A stretch of 64,000 bases of DNA from Synaphobranchus kaupii (lineage: Eukaryota; Chordata; Actinopteri; Anguilliformes; Synaphobranchidae), in assembly GCA_029718625.1 (NCBI GenBank), contig CM056383.1:22793930-22857929 (forward strand), written 5' to 3'. Shown piece after piece: positions 11,589-21,084 of the stretch. How positions within the stretch are numbered: position 1 is the stretch's first letter; each line of letters starts with the position of its first letter. The notes below the pieces were generated by a model that made no database searches, was not told where the DNA came from, and saw nothing but the letters and a program-made list of their open reading frames with translations. The translations under genes and the position numbers were made by a program.

Positions 11589-12274
11589 GCTGTGTCCGAA
11601 TCAGAGCCCTATCTACTGCACCCTGTCTCCTGCGTACAGTGCACTGGCCGAAGTGTGCTGTTTAATGTGCACTGTTTAGCAGTCCGCGAAAAATATCCAC
11701 CATACTATTTTCCAACCGCACTGTGGAAGTGTCGTAAGCAGGTCCTTAGACGTCCCACCAGTGTTGCCATATCCGCAGTTTTACAGCTAAATTGGGATAC
11801 TTTCAAAGTGCAGTCACGGGTAAAAATGAAGTCGCAAAGCATGCACTTATTTTAAAAAGTCAAAATATGATTATTTCTATTTCAAGTACATTGGTTTCGG
11901 TTAATATATTTTAGGCTAGTTGATTTTGAGTCACCATTTGGTTGGAAAGTCTTGCAAGATCTGGCAACCCTGCACCCCACTCTTGCGCTGCCATGTCACG
12001 TGTTGTTTTTGTTGTATTTGAAGGAAAACGTCAGCAAAGCTGCGCCTCATTTAAAAAAAAAACGAAGCTTCACATCATATTTATGTGACCAAAATGTTTG
12101 TGTACTTAGTGTGCTCCCGAATGTACTCAGCTAAACCCCGGAAGTAAGTGTGTCATCCGGGTGTTTGAAGTATACTGCAATTTGAAAAATTGCAGTATGT
12201 CTCTGCGATTTTCTCGCCCTATCTACTCACCAAGGCTACTCAACAGCGTGGAAGAGTGCTGATTCGGACACGGT
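11589..12274. mobile_element. MITE with TGTCCGAATCAG termini
   Basis: The left end gctgtgtccgaatcag (11589) and right end ctgattcggacacggt (ending 12274) are inverted repeats. The subterminal ctatctact motif is also mirrored. A ctctg pentamer occurs on both sides (11584-11588 and 12275-12279), which may be the target duplication. No coding potential. The superfamily is unassigned. Confidence 0.6.
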
Positions 12275-12375
12275 CTCTGTGTTTTAACTTTATTGGTAGA
12301 CGATTTGTGACAACTCTGCTGAATACACAGTTTCTAAGTGTCACTATTTTCCCGTAGCAAGTCCATTTCACAAGC

Positions 12376-12382
12376 CCCCCCC

Positions 12383-12414
<32 letters not shown>

Positions 12415-12416
12415 AC
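12376..12416. repeat. Poly-C tract
   Basis: Nearly pure cytosine run of about 40 nt with two interrupting A residues. The exact length is unreliable in most sequencing data. Confidence 0.9.
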
Positions 12417-12573
12417 CCAGTCTATACCTACCCATGCGTGACATAGCGGACAATAGTGTCTATATGTGAGTTCATAAATATATTTATTTATCATATAAAA
12501 TTTGAATTCTGTCATAACAAGATAAACCCAACAATAGCCTAATCGTATGCCAAAAACGCTGTGAAAATCCCTG

Positions 12574-13882
12574 GGGGGGTATACTACGAAGGAAGCTTAA
12601 CATAGCCAGGGTTTCTTTGCGTTAGTTGGCTTCAGAAAGCCTAAACACCGCAATCTGGCTTAACCGGTACTATGGAAGTGGTTATCAACTTGTTACGTGA
12701 ACACGGGCTTTATTAATCAAGCTCTGTGCGCGTTCCCATAAAAGGGGTGGTGTCTGCAACAACGAGCCTATAGCGGTGCAGCATGGGCTGTACTAGAGCA
12801 ACGTATTTCTGTCCTGTGGGGAAAAAAGACTGATACGGACAGATATAATGGACGGATAAGAACATGAAACAATCATATGAGCAAACAGCAACACTGTTGC
12901 CTTCAACAAAGCCAGGAATGAGCTTTTGTAAAAAATATAAATAAAAAATGCTCATTGTGTAGGTTAAATTCGTTAGGCTAGTTAATACCTTATTCACCTT
13001 ACCACTCGTACCAAATAAATCTATACTCTCAGTACATTGTCATACAGTTTATTTCTAATGTGACAACTGTACTACATTCTAGAGATCTAAACTTTAAACT
13101 TGATACAGCATGTTTAAAATATTGCTGAAGCAATCACATCAACGTTTTTTCATTAAAAAAAAAAAAGTCAAGCATTTTCCGGAACTCAGACAATCTTTTG
13201 CAGAACTCACTAATCTCTCCCTGCGAAGAGATTCCCTCAGTATCTGCACATATCTCTACGGGATCCTTTGGAATGGAGACGCCTTTTTCCAAAGCCAAGG
13301 AGTTGATTGGTCAAAGGGCAGTGCTTTTCTATGTTTCAATCTGCTATCCTGAACATAACCTGCCCCGGAGCAGGTTAGCCGTGCAGAGTAAGGCCTAGTA
13401 CATACTCTACGCAAGGAACATGAACGCCAATGCAGATTCGGGACATACACGAGGTCTTTGCTTACATACTATACGCGCGTTTACCGGCTTCTTTTCGCCC
13501 TGTCCACTAGTTGGCAGCCTAGGCTAATCTGGTTGGAGCGAGTAACCTTCAACCGGAAATTATTACTTCTTTATGTGTGGTCTGCAATTCTGCAGTTATT
13601 GAACAGTATTTACATTTAGCTCCTCTAACGGAAACACGTGGAATTACACCACACGTTTGCGTCGCGTTACAAAATTTGGACTGCACATTTTGCTACGCGA
13701 GAAACGCCCCCTGCGTTGCTCTTTGCGTCATTGCGCGCATTCCTTGCGTAGAGTATGTACCAGGCCTTAGTTGCCGTGGCAATATACCTCGATTAAAAGT
13801 GAGTCGGCTTTGTGATACAGAAAACCCAGGGTTGAAGCTTAATTTAGGTCGCTATCCCCTTAATCTCGCTTCGTAGTATACC
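12574..13882. mobile_element. TIR element with TATACTACGAAG ends
   Basis: The left end is ggtatactacgaaggaagct (about 12579) and the right end cgcttcgtagtatacc (ending 13882). The subterminal sequences around the ends also mirror each other (cagggttt against aaacccaggg). It contains a nested element at 13389-13769. There is no recognisable transposase. It could be PIF/Harbinger or ISL2EU-like; the target duplication is not resolved. Confidence 0.55.
13389..13769. mobile_element. Nested MITE, TAAGGCCTAGTACATACTC ends
   Basis: The left end taaggcctagtacatactc (13389) and right end gagtatgtaccaggcctta (13769) are inverted repeats, followed inward by tacgcaagga / tccttgcgta. It lies within the TIR element 12574-13882, so it is the younger of the two. 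Confidence 0.7.
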
Positions 13883-14628
13883 ACTCTGCTCACTCAAATG
13901 CAAAATAAACATTTAAAATTATTGTCTCATTTTACCATATATTATACTAGCAATATCTGCTACTAAATATGAAAGAAATATACAATCATACCATTGGTTT
14001 TACACACAGAGATGTTCCTTTCAAAATTCAGTGGTCATTTATTGTCTGGTACAGTCCGTTTGAGAAATATACAATACTTTATACCGCTATTACACTATCT
14101 GAAACGTCGACTCGTAATACCCCCCATGCTCTGCAATTCTGGTTTAATTGTCGGCTCTTTTATCCAATAGAGTATATTATAACCTTAGCAACGGTATATG
14201 CCATGTCTTATTTGGTGCTTTGAACAATTAATTTCAGCCCAGCGTAATGGCAGTTTTCGTTTTAATGGTCTAGTATTACGGAAGCTGTAGAGAACGCGTT
14301 CCACAACTGGAGTTCTCCCTTACCGATATGCAAGTAATTTTGCGTCTAAAATGCGGTTGGTCTCGCTGGCTACATATGTATGTCCGTTTTTCCACTTGAG
14401 CACTATCTTTCCAATATGATTGATAGGCCTATTGTTATTTTCGCATTTTGAGTGCATTTCCCATACTGTAGTGCAATCGTTAATTTTATTTTCGATGTAG
14501 GCTACCGATTTTCATTGAAGAGAGAACCTTTGGCAGCATTTTTCAGATGGTGTAATACTGTTATTTTCATGTTATCGTACATAATATAGGCTATGGTGTA
14601 TATACTTGTCACTTGGGGCATGGCAAAT
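13883..14628. other. Intergenic, nothing recognised
   Basis: AT-rich sequence with short open frames but no family pattern, splice structure or repeat partner that I can see. Confidence 0.4.
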
Positions 14629-15495
14629 GCTCATTCCAATTTACTGTGCACTGATATGTGGTAGATTAATGTAAACATTTTCCTTGGAGAAATTATGAAT
14701 GGGAACATTAACAATTTTTTTTTAAACTACAGAAAAATGCAATCCCGGGGAAAAAGTATGCATACTGTAGAGTAGAGGTAAAAGTGATGTTTTATTGAGG
14801 TACAAGAGTGAATGATTAGGCAACATATTTAGGTGTATGTAACACTGTGATACCAATGTTTTTTTATCTTAAACCATCAGAAAATGTATATGCTTTAAAA
14901 TGGACAAAACAAATGTAATTAATTTTATGACATGTTTTGGATAGGGGTTTTGGACCCATAGATATCTACCCCCCTATACTGATGACATTATCGTAATTCC
15001 CACTTGAAAATGATGCAAAAGTGAGTTTTATGAGCCAAAACTGTTGATTTGTAGTTAAATATATCTTTCTTTTTTTATTTAGAGCAGTGCACAATTTAGC
15101 CATTTGGATATTTTTGGAGACACTAATGGACAACAGGGCACACTGCCTATATTTTGCATCATAGACCTTTAGTAGTTCTGCATGTCATCCTCAGATTTTG
15201 CACACTTGTGGACATGGAGTTTATGATCCAAGAAATGTATAGATTTACCTGTTTCACTTATGTAGCTCTCAGTATTTTGTTGCAAACTAAAGAAAAACCT
15301 TTTTGCATTTGTGGCACTTTATTTTGACTTAAATTCTGAAAATAAACAAATCTAAGTTTGTATTGTAAATGGTACACCTGTCCTATTTCATTTAACAAGT
15401 TTCTGTTATGCTCACACCTGGAGATATAAAACCTTAAACAGAGCACCCCCTAAATAGGTGAGAATTGACCAAATTTTCCATCTGCGCAAAGGGGT
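14629..15495 (-). repeat. Unassigned 0.87 kb repeat, copy 1
   Basis: The whole stretch matches 62676-63556 in inverse orientation with many small differences. Both copies preserve a short frame (15446 down to 15258 here) reading RQVYHLQYKLRFVYF-like and ending ILRAT at the same place, and a second conserved block reading HQYRGVDIYGSKT. Neither resembles a family I know. No terminal inverted repeats or tail were found. It could be part of a larger transposon or a conserved untranslated region. Confidence 0.7.
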
Positions 15496-15808
15496 TATAT
15501 AACCGCCTAAATCCACTCAAATAAGGTTTAACAGCTTTACAAGTGTCAATGTTGGAAACTAAAATGCACATATTATTACCGAGTGCACAAGGACGATATT
15601 TTCGTTCAAATTACTGTATATGATTATGTCGTTTCAGTCTCTGCTTAGATTTATGAACATCCAGTAAGAGTACTGGTAACTTGGTATCACTCCGCGTAAT
15701 AACAGTGGCCAGTGTCACATCGTGATATGGAAGTAGACTGGAAGATAGCTTGCTAGTGTTTAGTCTGCCTGTAAAAAAGAAGCAGCTAGCGTTTGTTTTC
15801 TTAGTGAA

Positions 15809-15931
15809 ATGTCTGACTATGAAGAAGTTGATTGGGTGGAATTTGTAGTTGAACCATACTTGTTCGAGCAGGACTATACTGATTTAGAATTAGAAGTAAT
15901 GGATGCTGACGCTACCCTTACCTATGGGTGA
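15809..15931 (+). pseudogene. P2X7-ballast-like ORF, N-terminal remnant
   Basis: ATG at 15809 opens MSDYEEVDWVEFVVEPYLFE, then QDYTDLELEVMDAD and a stop. The acidic start followed by (Y)xFExxYTDxEL matches the start of the minus-strand ORF at 20638-20216 (GYRFEPEYTDTELQEMDD). The cysteine-rich part that defines the ballast domain is gone; tRNA-like and LINE-tail sequence replaces it. A cttag acceptor-like site precedes the ATG. Confidence 0.5.
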
Positions 15932-15934
15932 TTT

Positions 15935-16045
15935 TGCCTTGAGCTAACTAGTAGCCTGTGAGAGGTTCAGTTCAAATCTCACCTTGGGCGAGTTCTTCTC
16001 ACTCATTACATAGGCACATCATTAGCTGATTGTAGTCCTCAGTTT
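15935..16045 (+). repeat. tRNA-like (SINE-like) fragment
   Basis: It contains aggttcagttcaaatctcac, close to a Pol III B box, with an A-box-like gagctaactagtagcctg just before it. It is too short and irregular for a tRNA gene and is probably the head of a SINE. Confidence 0.3.
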
Positions 16046-16054
16046 TTGCATTTT

Positions 16055-16225
16055 TTTATTTATTATTTATTTATTTATTTCGGCATGCATATAGTCACAC
16101 TTCATCACAATTACTGTAATATGCCTTGAACAAACACAGTACCTGCCGAAAAAGGGATACGGGAAAAAGCAGCCTGCTTATCAAAAGTCCCGCCCCAATT
16201 CCCTACTCAAATTTAAATGTTCACA
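16055..16225 (-). mobile_element. 5'-truncated LINE 3' tail
   Basis: It matches the 3' end of the LINE at 35853-36025 closely (gtacctgccgaaaagggatacgggaaaaagcag region) and ends in the same (AAAT)n tail read on the minus strand. It is a dead-on-arrival insertion of the same family. Confidence 0.75.
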
Positions 16226-16290
16226 TTTTACATTGCATTCATAATTGGAAACAGTGATGGTCACCTTAATTGGGTATTTATTTTCTCAAG

Positions 16291-17992
16291 GCCTGGCAAA
16301 GCGAAAGGAATCGATGGAAGAGGAGACCTCAGAGGATAGAGACACATCAGGTAAACAACATGCATAGACAATACATTTACAGTGGGCTCCAGAATCAGTG
16401 CCACCCCTGACTGCCAATGCACAAAAAAATGTTACAAAAGAAAAATAAACAATATAATTATAGAAACTCAAAATGCCAAGATGTGAAAAATATTGTAGTT
16501 CAGTAATGTTTCAATGGAACCAACCAAATTCATACATTTATTTAATAAAAAATAAATGTCACCAAAATCAAGCTTTCATAATTATTGGCACCCCTGGTTT
16601 AGTACTTGCAACCACCTCTGGCTGGAGCATGGAGTCTGCCTGTACTGTTTGAGGTTAAGGAACACATTTGGAGGGATTTTGGACCGTTCGTCTATGCAGA
16701 TCCTTTCAAGATCCTTCACATTCTTGGGTTTGCGTTCATCAACTGCCCTCTTCAGTTCAGCCCACAGGTTTTCGATTGGATTGAGGTCCGGTGACTGAGG
16801 TGGCCATTGCAGAACATTGATTTTGTTGTCATGGAACCACCACTTTGTGGATTTTGCAGTATACTTTGGGTCATTGTCTTGCTGGAAAGTCCTACGGCCA
16901 AGTCTCAGCCTTCTGGTAGAGGCAACCAGATTCTCGTCAAAATCCACACACAGATGGTTCCGTGACAACAAAATCAATGTTCTGCAATGGCCATCTCAGT
17001 TTTGAGTATCTCAATTATATTGTTGAATTTTTTATTTTTTTGTGCATTGCCAGTCAGGGGTGCCAATAATTCTGGAGCCTACTGTATCAAGGTTTGTAGC
17101 ATAATGTATGACATTTGGCCTGGTTTTATGAGGGCTACATAATAAAGGCTAGGGACACTCTACATTGACTAAAAGCTGTTGTATTAGTACAATGGTCTAA
17201 TTTCTTGGAGGATACAGATGTCTTTGTTCCAGTTCTGCACAGCTGATCTAACCAGTCACTAATAGACAGCAGCATTATTTTTTTCAAATTGACACCAGTA
17301 GCTTTTTTCATTACTGAGGTTATCAACTTAACCTTTGAGAACCACCAATCATTCCACACATTTTCTGTATTCCATTGTCTTTCTAAGGCCCATCAAAAGC
17401 AGAAAAGACTAAGGAATCTGTAGAAGCCAAGAAGATTGAAAATGAAGACTTGCCTGGTAAGAAACATTAAGAGGGGGTGGGTGGTTTTATCCTAGCTATT
17501 ATTTAATAGCTTTTTCACAAATAATCTTTATTGTAATTGCTTCCAAGTAATACTTTGGGTAGGATCAAAGTCGTAGTGGACCGTGTGCCAATCAATACAC
17601 ATGGTCCAATGTGTAAAAGGTGCTTACCTAGGGAAAAAAAGCACTCTAAAAAGGCCTCAACCGTTGGCCAATGTGTAAAGTTGGGAAACAATTTTAATTT
17701 ATCCAGATTAAAGATGTAATTTTTGACTTGCCATTCATTTTGGAGTGAGGTATATATAATTGGCATTGACAATGGACATGGTACATTCTAAATGATGTTT
17801 TCGATCTGAATTGTCCTGCTTTATCAAGGTCCAGCTAAGTCAAAGAAAAGGAAATGGACAACTGAAGAGGTACAGGCTGTTGAAACCAGCATGATGATGT
17901 TCATCACTGCTGGAAGGACACCTGGTAAAGCACAGTGCCTAGCTTGCATCAAAGCAGCACCTCAAGCCCTTAAGGAGCGAGACTGGACAGCG
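16291..17992 (+). pseudogene. C-terminal exons of the YR-like gene
   Basis: Three small exons with GT-AG borders and matching phase: 16291-16350 (GLAKRKESMEEETSEDRDTS), 17388-17456 (PSKAEKTKESVEAKKIENED) and 17829-17992 (KRKWTTEEVQAVETSMMMF, then TPGKAQCLACIKAAP and ERDWTAV). All joints are phase 1, like those at 8867/8950 and 9045. The last exon is basic with a SANT/Myb-like WTTEE start and a CxxC pair. A Tc1 derivative (16380-17084) occupies one intron. I infer they belong to the 8-9 kb exons. The terminal exon was not found. Confidence 0.55.
16380..17084 (-). mobile_element. Tc1/mariner deletion derivative with internal fold-back
   Basis: The ends cagtgggctccagaatcagt and the mirrored right end (17084) are flanked by TA on both sides (16378-16379, 17085-17086). 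The minus strand encodes the C-terminal half of a DD34E transposase ([20 protein letters not shown], later [15 protein letters not shown]) from about 16936 to 16582. The N-terminal half is missing. In its place is an inverted copy of 16795-16858 at 16937-17001. It could be mobilised in trans only. Confidence 0.8.
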
Positions 17993-18276
17993 GTAAGATT
18001 TTTTACCGTATAACGGCCTATCAAAGAGAAGGTAAAAAATGATCATAACATCATATTCAGTCCCTTCTCAGGAATCATCTTTCTGAACACAACTGAGTCA
18101 ACCTGTGATTTTGTTTCAGTTCAATTTGGTCAATTTACGAAATCTGACGTTGAGATATATTGTGGCACATTTGTATTTGTATACATTTGAGGTGTGTTAA
18201 ACTGTTCATTGTAAAAATCGGGCAGGCAACCCAACCATTAAAATGGTTGTTTCCAATGAAAGGGTGGTAATGCCAC

Positions 18277-19010
18277 TAAGTTGACTGTGCCTTTAAATTT
18301 TTAATATTTGGTCGCATATCCTTTGGCTTTGCATGCCATGACTTCCTGATGTCTGTGACCCAACAACATCAAAAGACTCTTGATATCTTATTTTCTGGTA
18401 CTCTTACAAGCGATACTATAACGTCTCTGCATTTGAATGGATCTCTATGGGAATTGGGAGGTGGGACTAGATTTAGCTGTAAATTATGCTGGAACCGTAT
18501 GGAATACATGACTGGTAAAATGGCTGTAAGTCATCAAGGGTCTGAGGTATCAAACGAGCATCACTCTCCTGCCAGATATGCAGTAGATATGGATGGATCA
18601 CTTTAAAGATTGTTTCTCCTGACAAATTTTCCTATTGAACTCTATGGAAAAATAAGTCAGGAGAAGAAACCCTTCAAGTTATCCATCCATATCTACTGTA
18701 ATTCAGGCAGCAGAGTGATGATTTAAGGCTTGTTTGATACATCAGACCCTTGGTGACTGACAGCCATTTAGCCAACCATGTGTTCCATACTGTTCCAGTG
18801 TAATGTACAGCTAAATCTAGTCCCACCCCCCAATTCCCATAGAGATCCATTCAAATGCAGAGACATTATAGTATCGCTTGTAAGAGTACCAGAAAATAAG
18901 ATATCAAGAGTCTTTTGATGTTGTTGGGTCACAGACATCAGGAAGTCATGGCATGCAAAGCCAAAGGATATGCGACCAAATATTAAAAATTTAAAGGCAC
19001 AGTCAACTTA
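18277..19010. repeat. 734-bp near-perfect palindrome
   Basis: The left arm, from taagttgactgtgccttt at 18277, is mirrored by the right arm ending aaaggcacagtcaactta at 19010. The mirror holds through the centre near 18640 (ttctcctgac ... gtcaggagaa). Both outer borders are the sequence that follows the left inverted repeat in Sleeping Beauty-type Tc1 elements. The arm sequence also occurs at 34390, 55924 and 62206. Confidence 0.85.
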
Positions 19011-19678
19011 ATGTATGTTAACTTCTGGCCCACTGGAATTGTGATATAGTGAATTAAAAGTGAAATAATCTGTCTGTAAACAATTGTTGGAAAAATTACT
19101 TGTGTCATGCACAAAGTAGATCCTAACTGACTTGCCAACACTATAGTTTGCGAACATGAAATCTGTGGAGTGGTTAAAAATGAGTTTTAAAGGGTAAGTT
19201 CGCTATTTTGGACCTTGGACCCTATTTGCGGTCCGTCTTCCATGAACCTGACCCATGAAGTCCATTTTTTCGCTGATCGGTCCAGTATTGAGTTCGGTAC
19301 AGATTTCCTGTAGGCTCTCACTGGGCTACAATAGAAGTCAACGGGGCAATTAGAAATGTTATGGAAAAACAACGATAAATTTGCTTTTATAGCTCAGTGT
19401 GTATTCTTACGGTCTCAGTATGCTCTCCTGTGAAATGTAGGCTATCGCAAACGCAAACCGAACGTTGAAACAACAGTTCCATTTGAAACATAACTATTTC
19501 TCCGACCGCACTACCTCGCACTGTAAACTTCCGCAGTCTAGCTACGTTGTAGAGAGGCCGCTTGAAAAGCAGTTGATCACAAATCCTGACCTCCCGGAGT
19601 TTACTAGCTAGTAGCCTACAGCAGAAATATTTGTAACGCAGTGTTTGTAATCATCATTTGTAATAATTTATCACAGCA

Positions 19679-19990
19679 ATGGTGCGCGAATGTGCATTCC
19701 CCGGTTGTGGGAATAAAATGTCTGGACACTCAAATACCAGTTTTCACAGGCTTCCGTTCTCTGACCCAGAAAGATTGAGACTTTGGCTGGTTGTCTTACG
19801 GATCGACATAAACACTCCAGTCAATCAACTCCGTTTGGCAGACTCGCGAGTTTGTGGAGCGCATTTCGACGATACTGATTTCTGTAACCGCAAATCAGAA
19901 GCAAAACACTGGTGGCTAAAGAACACAGCTGTTCCTCGTGTCGGACCTGCAGCACTATCAAGCACCGGAGCGGAGGTGAGTTATATTTAG
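19679..19990 (+). CDS. THAP-domain exon of the Kolobok-like element
   Basis: ATG at 19680 region opens MVRECAFPGCGNKMSG, with the THAP C2CH finger: C5-x4-C10, the FHRLPFSDPERLRLWL core at about residues 23-38, and CGAHFDDTDF at about residues 59-68 giving the last Cys and His. The domain fills the reading frame (about 90 residues) and is complete. A strong splice donor (GAG then GTGAGT) lies at 19976, so the frame past about residue 99 is intron read-through. THAP domains bind DNA, and in transposons they recognise the element ends. No downstream exon is left here. Confidence 0.8.
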   Translation: MVRECAFPGCGNKMSGHSNTSFHRLPFSDPERLRLWLVVLRIDINTPVNQLRLADSRVCGAHFDDTDFCNRKSEAKHWWLKNTAVPRVGPAALSSTGAEVSYI

Positions 19991-20215
19991 CTATAACGTT
20001 ACTAACATTTTTTTTTTTTTTTTGAGCGCATCCTCTGACCCAGCACTCATACCAACTAACAAAATCCGAGCTTGACATAAGTTGGTTTCTTGTAACAAAA
20101 CTGTCGGAAACGTTCATCAACTATAACTTTTTACAATTCTATAATGTTTTATTTACAAATGCTTGACGCATGGTGTCCTGTCCAAAGTTCTCATCTATTA
20201 CATATCTGTTGGCAG

Positions 20216-20638
20216 TCATAGTGTAATGGTAATCAATGGAGATGATCCAGTGTCATCCACGAATACATCCAGGTTTTCAATGGCATTCGGTAGCAACAGA
20301 TCCCACTCCCTACAACACAAACTTTCCTCATCTCTGGGCATCTGCTTGCACCTCTTGCAAGAACACCAAAAGTCCCCCGAAATTCTTGGTCTAGCCTCGG
20401 CAGCGACTTCGGATAACATTACCTGCGCAACTTCAGCCTCTCTCTCTTCTCTTGCTCTCTTATCATCCATCTCTTGTAGTTCCGTGTCCGTGTATTCTGG
20501 CTCAAATCTGTAGCCAGTAACGTCAAAGTCAAAATCGAATTCTTCGTCTTCGTAATCATTATAGTAATCCATCATCCAAGTTTTTTTGTGGAAATTGTAG
20601 CCTACGTTGCTGCAGGTAAACAAACGCAGACTGCGCAA
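20216..20638 (-). CDS. P2X7-ballast-like zinc-binding protein ORF
   Basis: 140 codons. A Met pair near residues 22-23 (MMDYYNDYEDEEF) is the likelier start. An acidic N terminus is followed by YRFEPEYTDTELQEMDDK, a charged helix, and then the module GDFWCSCKRCKQMP with ESLCCREW. The pattern CxCxxCxxMP...CC is that of the intracellular zinc-binding ballast domain of P2X7 receptors, also found in many fish proteins annotated 'P2X purinoceptor 7-like'. There is no channel part. It lies convergent to the THAP exon inside the same terminal repeats. Role in the transposon is unknown. Confidence 0.7.
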   Translation of the reverse strand: MRSLRLFTCSNVGYNFHKKTWMMDYYNDYEDEEFDFDFDVTGYRFEPEYTDTELQEMDDKRAREEREAEVAQVMLSEVAAEARPRISGDFWCSCKRCKQMPRDEESLCCREWDLLLPNAIENLDVFVDDTGSSPLITITL

Positions 20639-21084
20639 CTAGATAGTTTCGTAAACGGCCGGCACACCTTCCCGCTCCCCTACCCCCGACACATAGTACT
20701 CCGCGAGTGCAGCGCAAACAAGCAACAGAGAAATGCTTACTTCCAAGCCATGCCAAGCACGTAAAAATGTTCGGATTGAGATACATTTCACAGGAGAGCA
20801 TACTGAGACCGGTAACAATACACCCTGAGCTTCCCGTCTCATTTATTGTACATGAAAGCACATTTATCGAACATTTCTAATTGCCCCGTTGACTTCTATT
20901 GTAGCCCAGTGAGAGCCTACAGGAAATCTGTAGCGAACTCAATACTGGACCAATCAGCGAAAAAATGGACTTCATGGGTCAGGTTCATGGAAGACGGACC
21001 GCAAATAGGGTCCAAGGTCCAAAATAGCGAACTTACCCTTTAATGACTTCAACCTAAGTGTATGTAAACATCCGACTTCAACTG

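Larger units (their letters stand above)
19191..21039. mobile_element. Kolobok-like DNA transposon, non-autonomous
   Basis: The ends agggtaagttcgctattttg and its mirror finish exactly at TTAA on both sides (19187-19190 and 21040-21043), and the intact Tc1 copy at 62.6 kb shows the empty TTAA site. The inverted repeats extend about 150 bp. TTAA targets, AGGG ends and a THAP-coding exon fit the Kolobok superfamily. It carries a THAP exon (plus) and a P2X7-ballast-like ORF (minus). No DDE transposase domain was seen, so it is a deletion derivative. Confidence 0.8.
19011..21084. mobile_element. Sleeping Beauty-type Tc1 end, split by an insertion
   Basis: 19011-19190 plus 21044-21084 together form a roughly 220-bp Tc1 inverted repeat with inner and outer direct repeats (gtatgtaaac-like), ending cgacttcaactg next to TA (21085-21086). 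The copy at 62430-62658 shows the uninterrupted form. The Kolobok-like element 19191-21039 is inserted at its TTAA. The opposite Tc1 end is lost. Confidence 0.8.

Noticed and set aside
15935..16010. tRNA gene
   Set aside because: B-box-like sequence only; no foldable acceptor stem seen. Treated as SINE-like.
20559..20861. Minus frames upstream of the ballast-like ORF
   Set aside because: Overlap in other frames with no domain; likely the promoter/5' part of that ORF or the terminal repeat.
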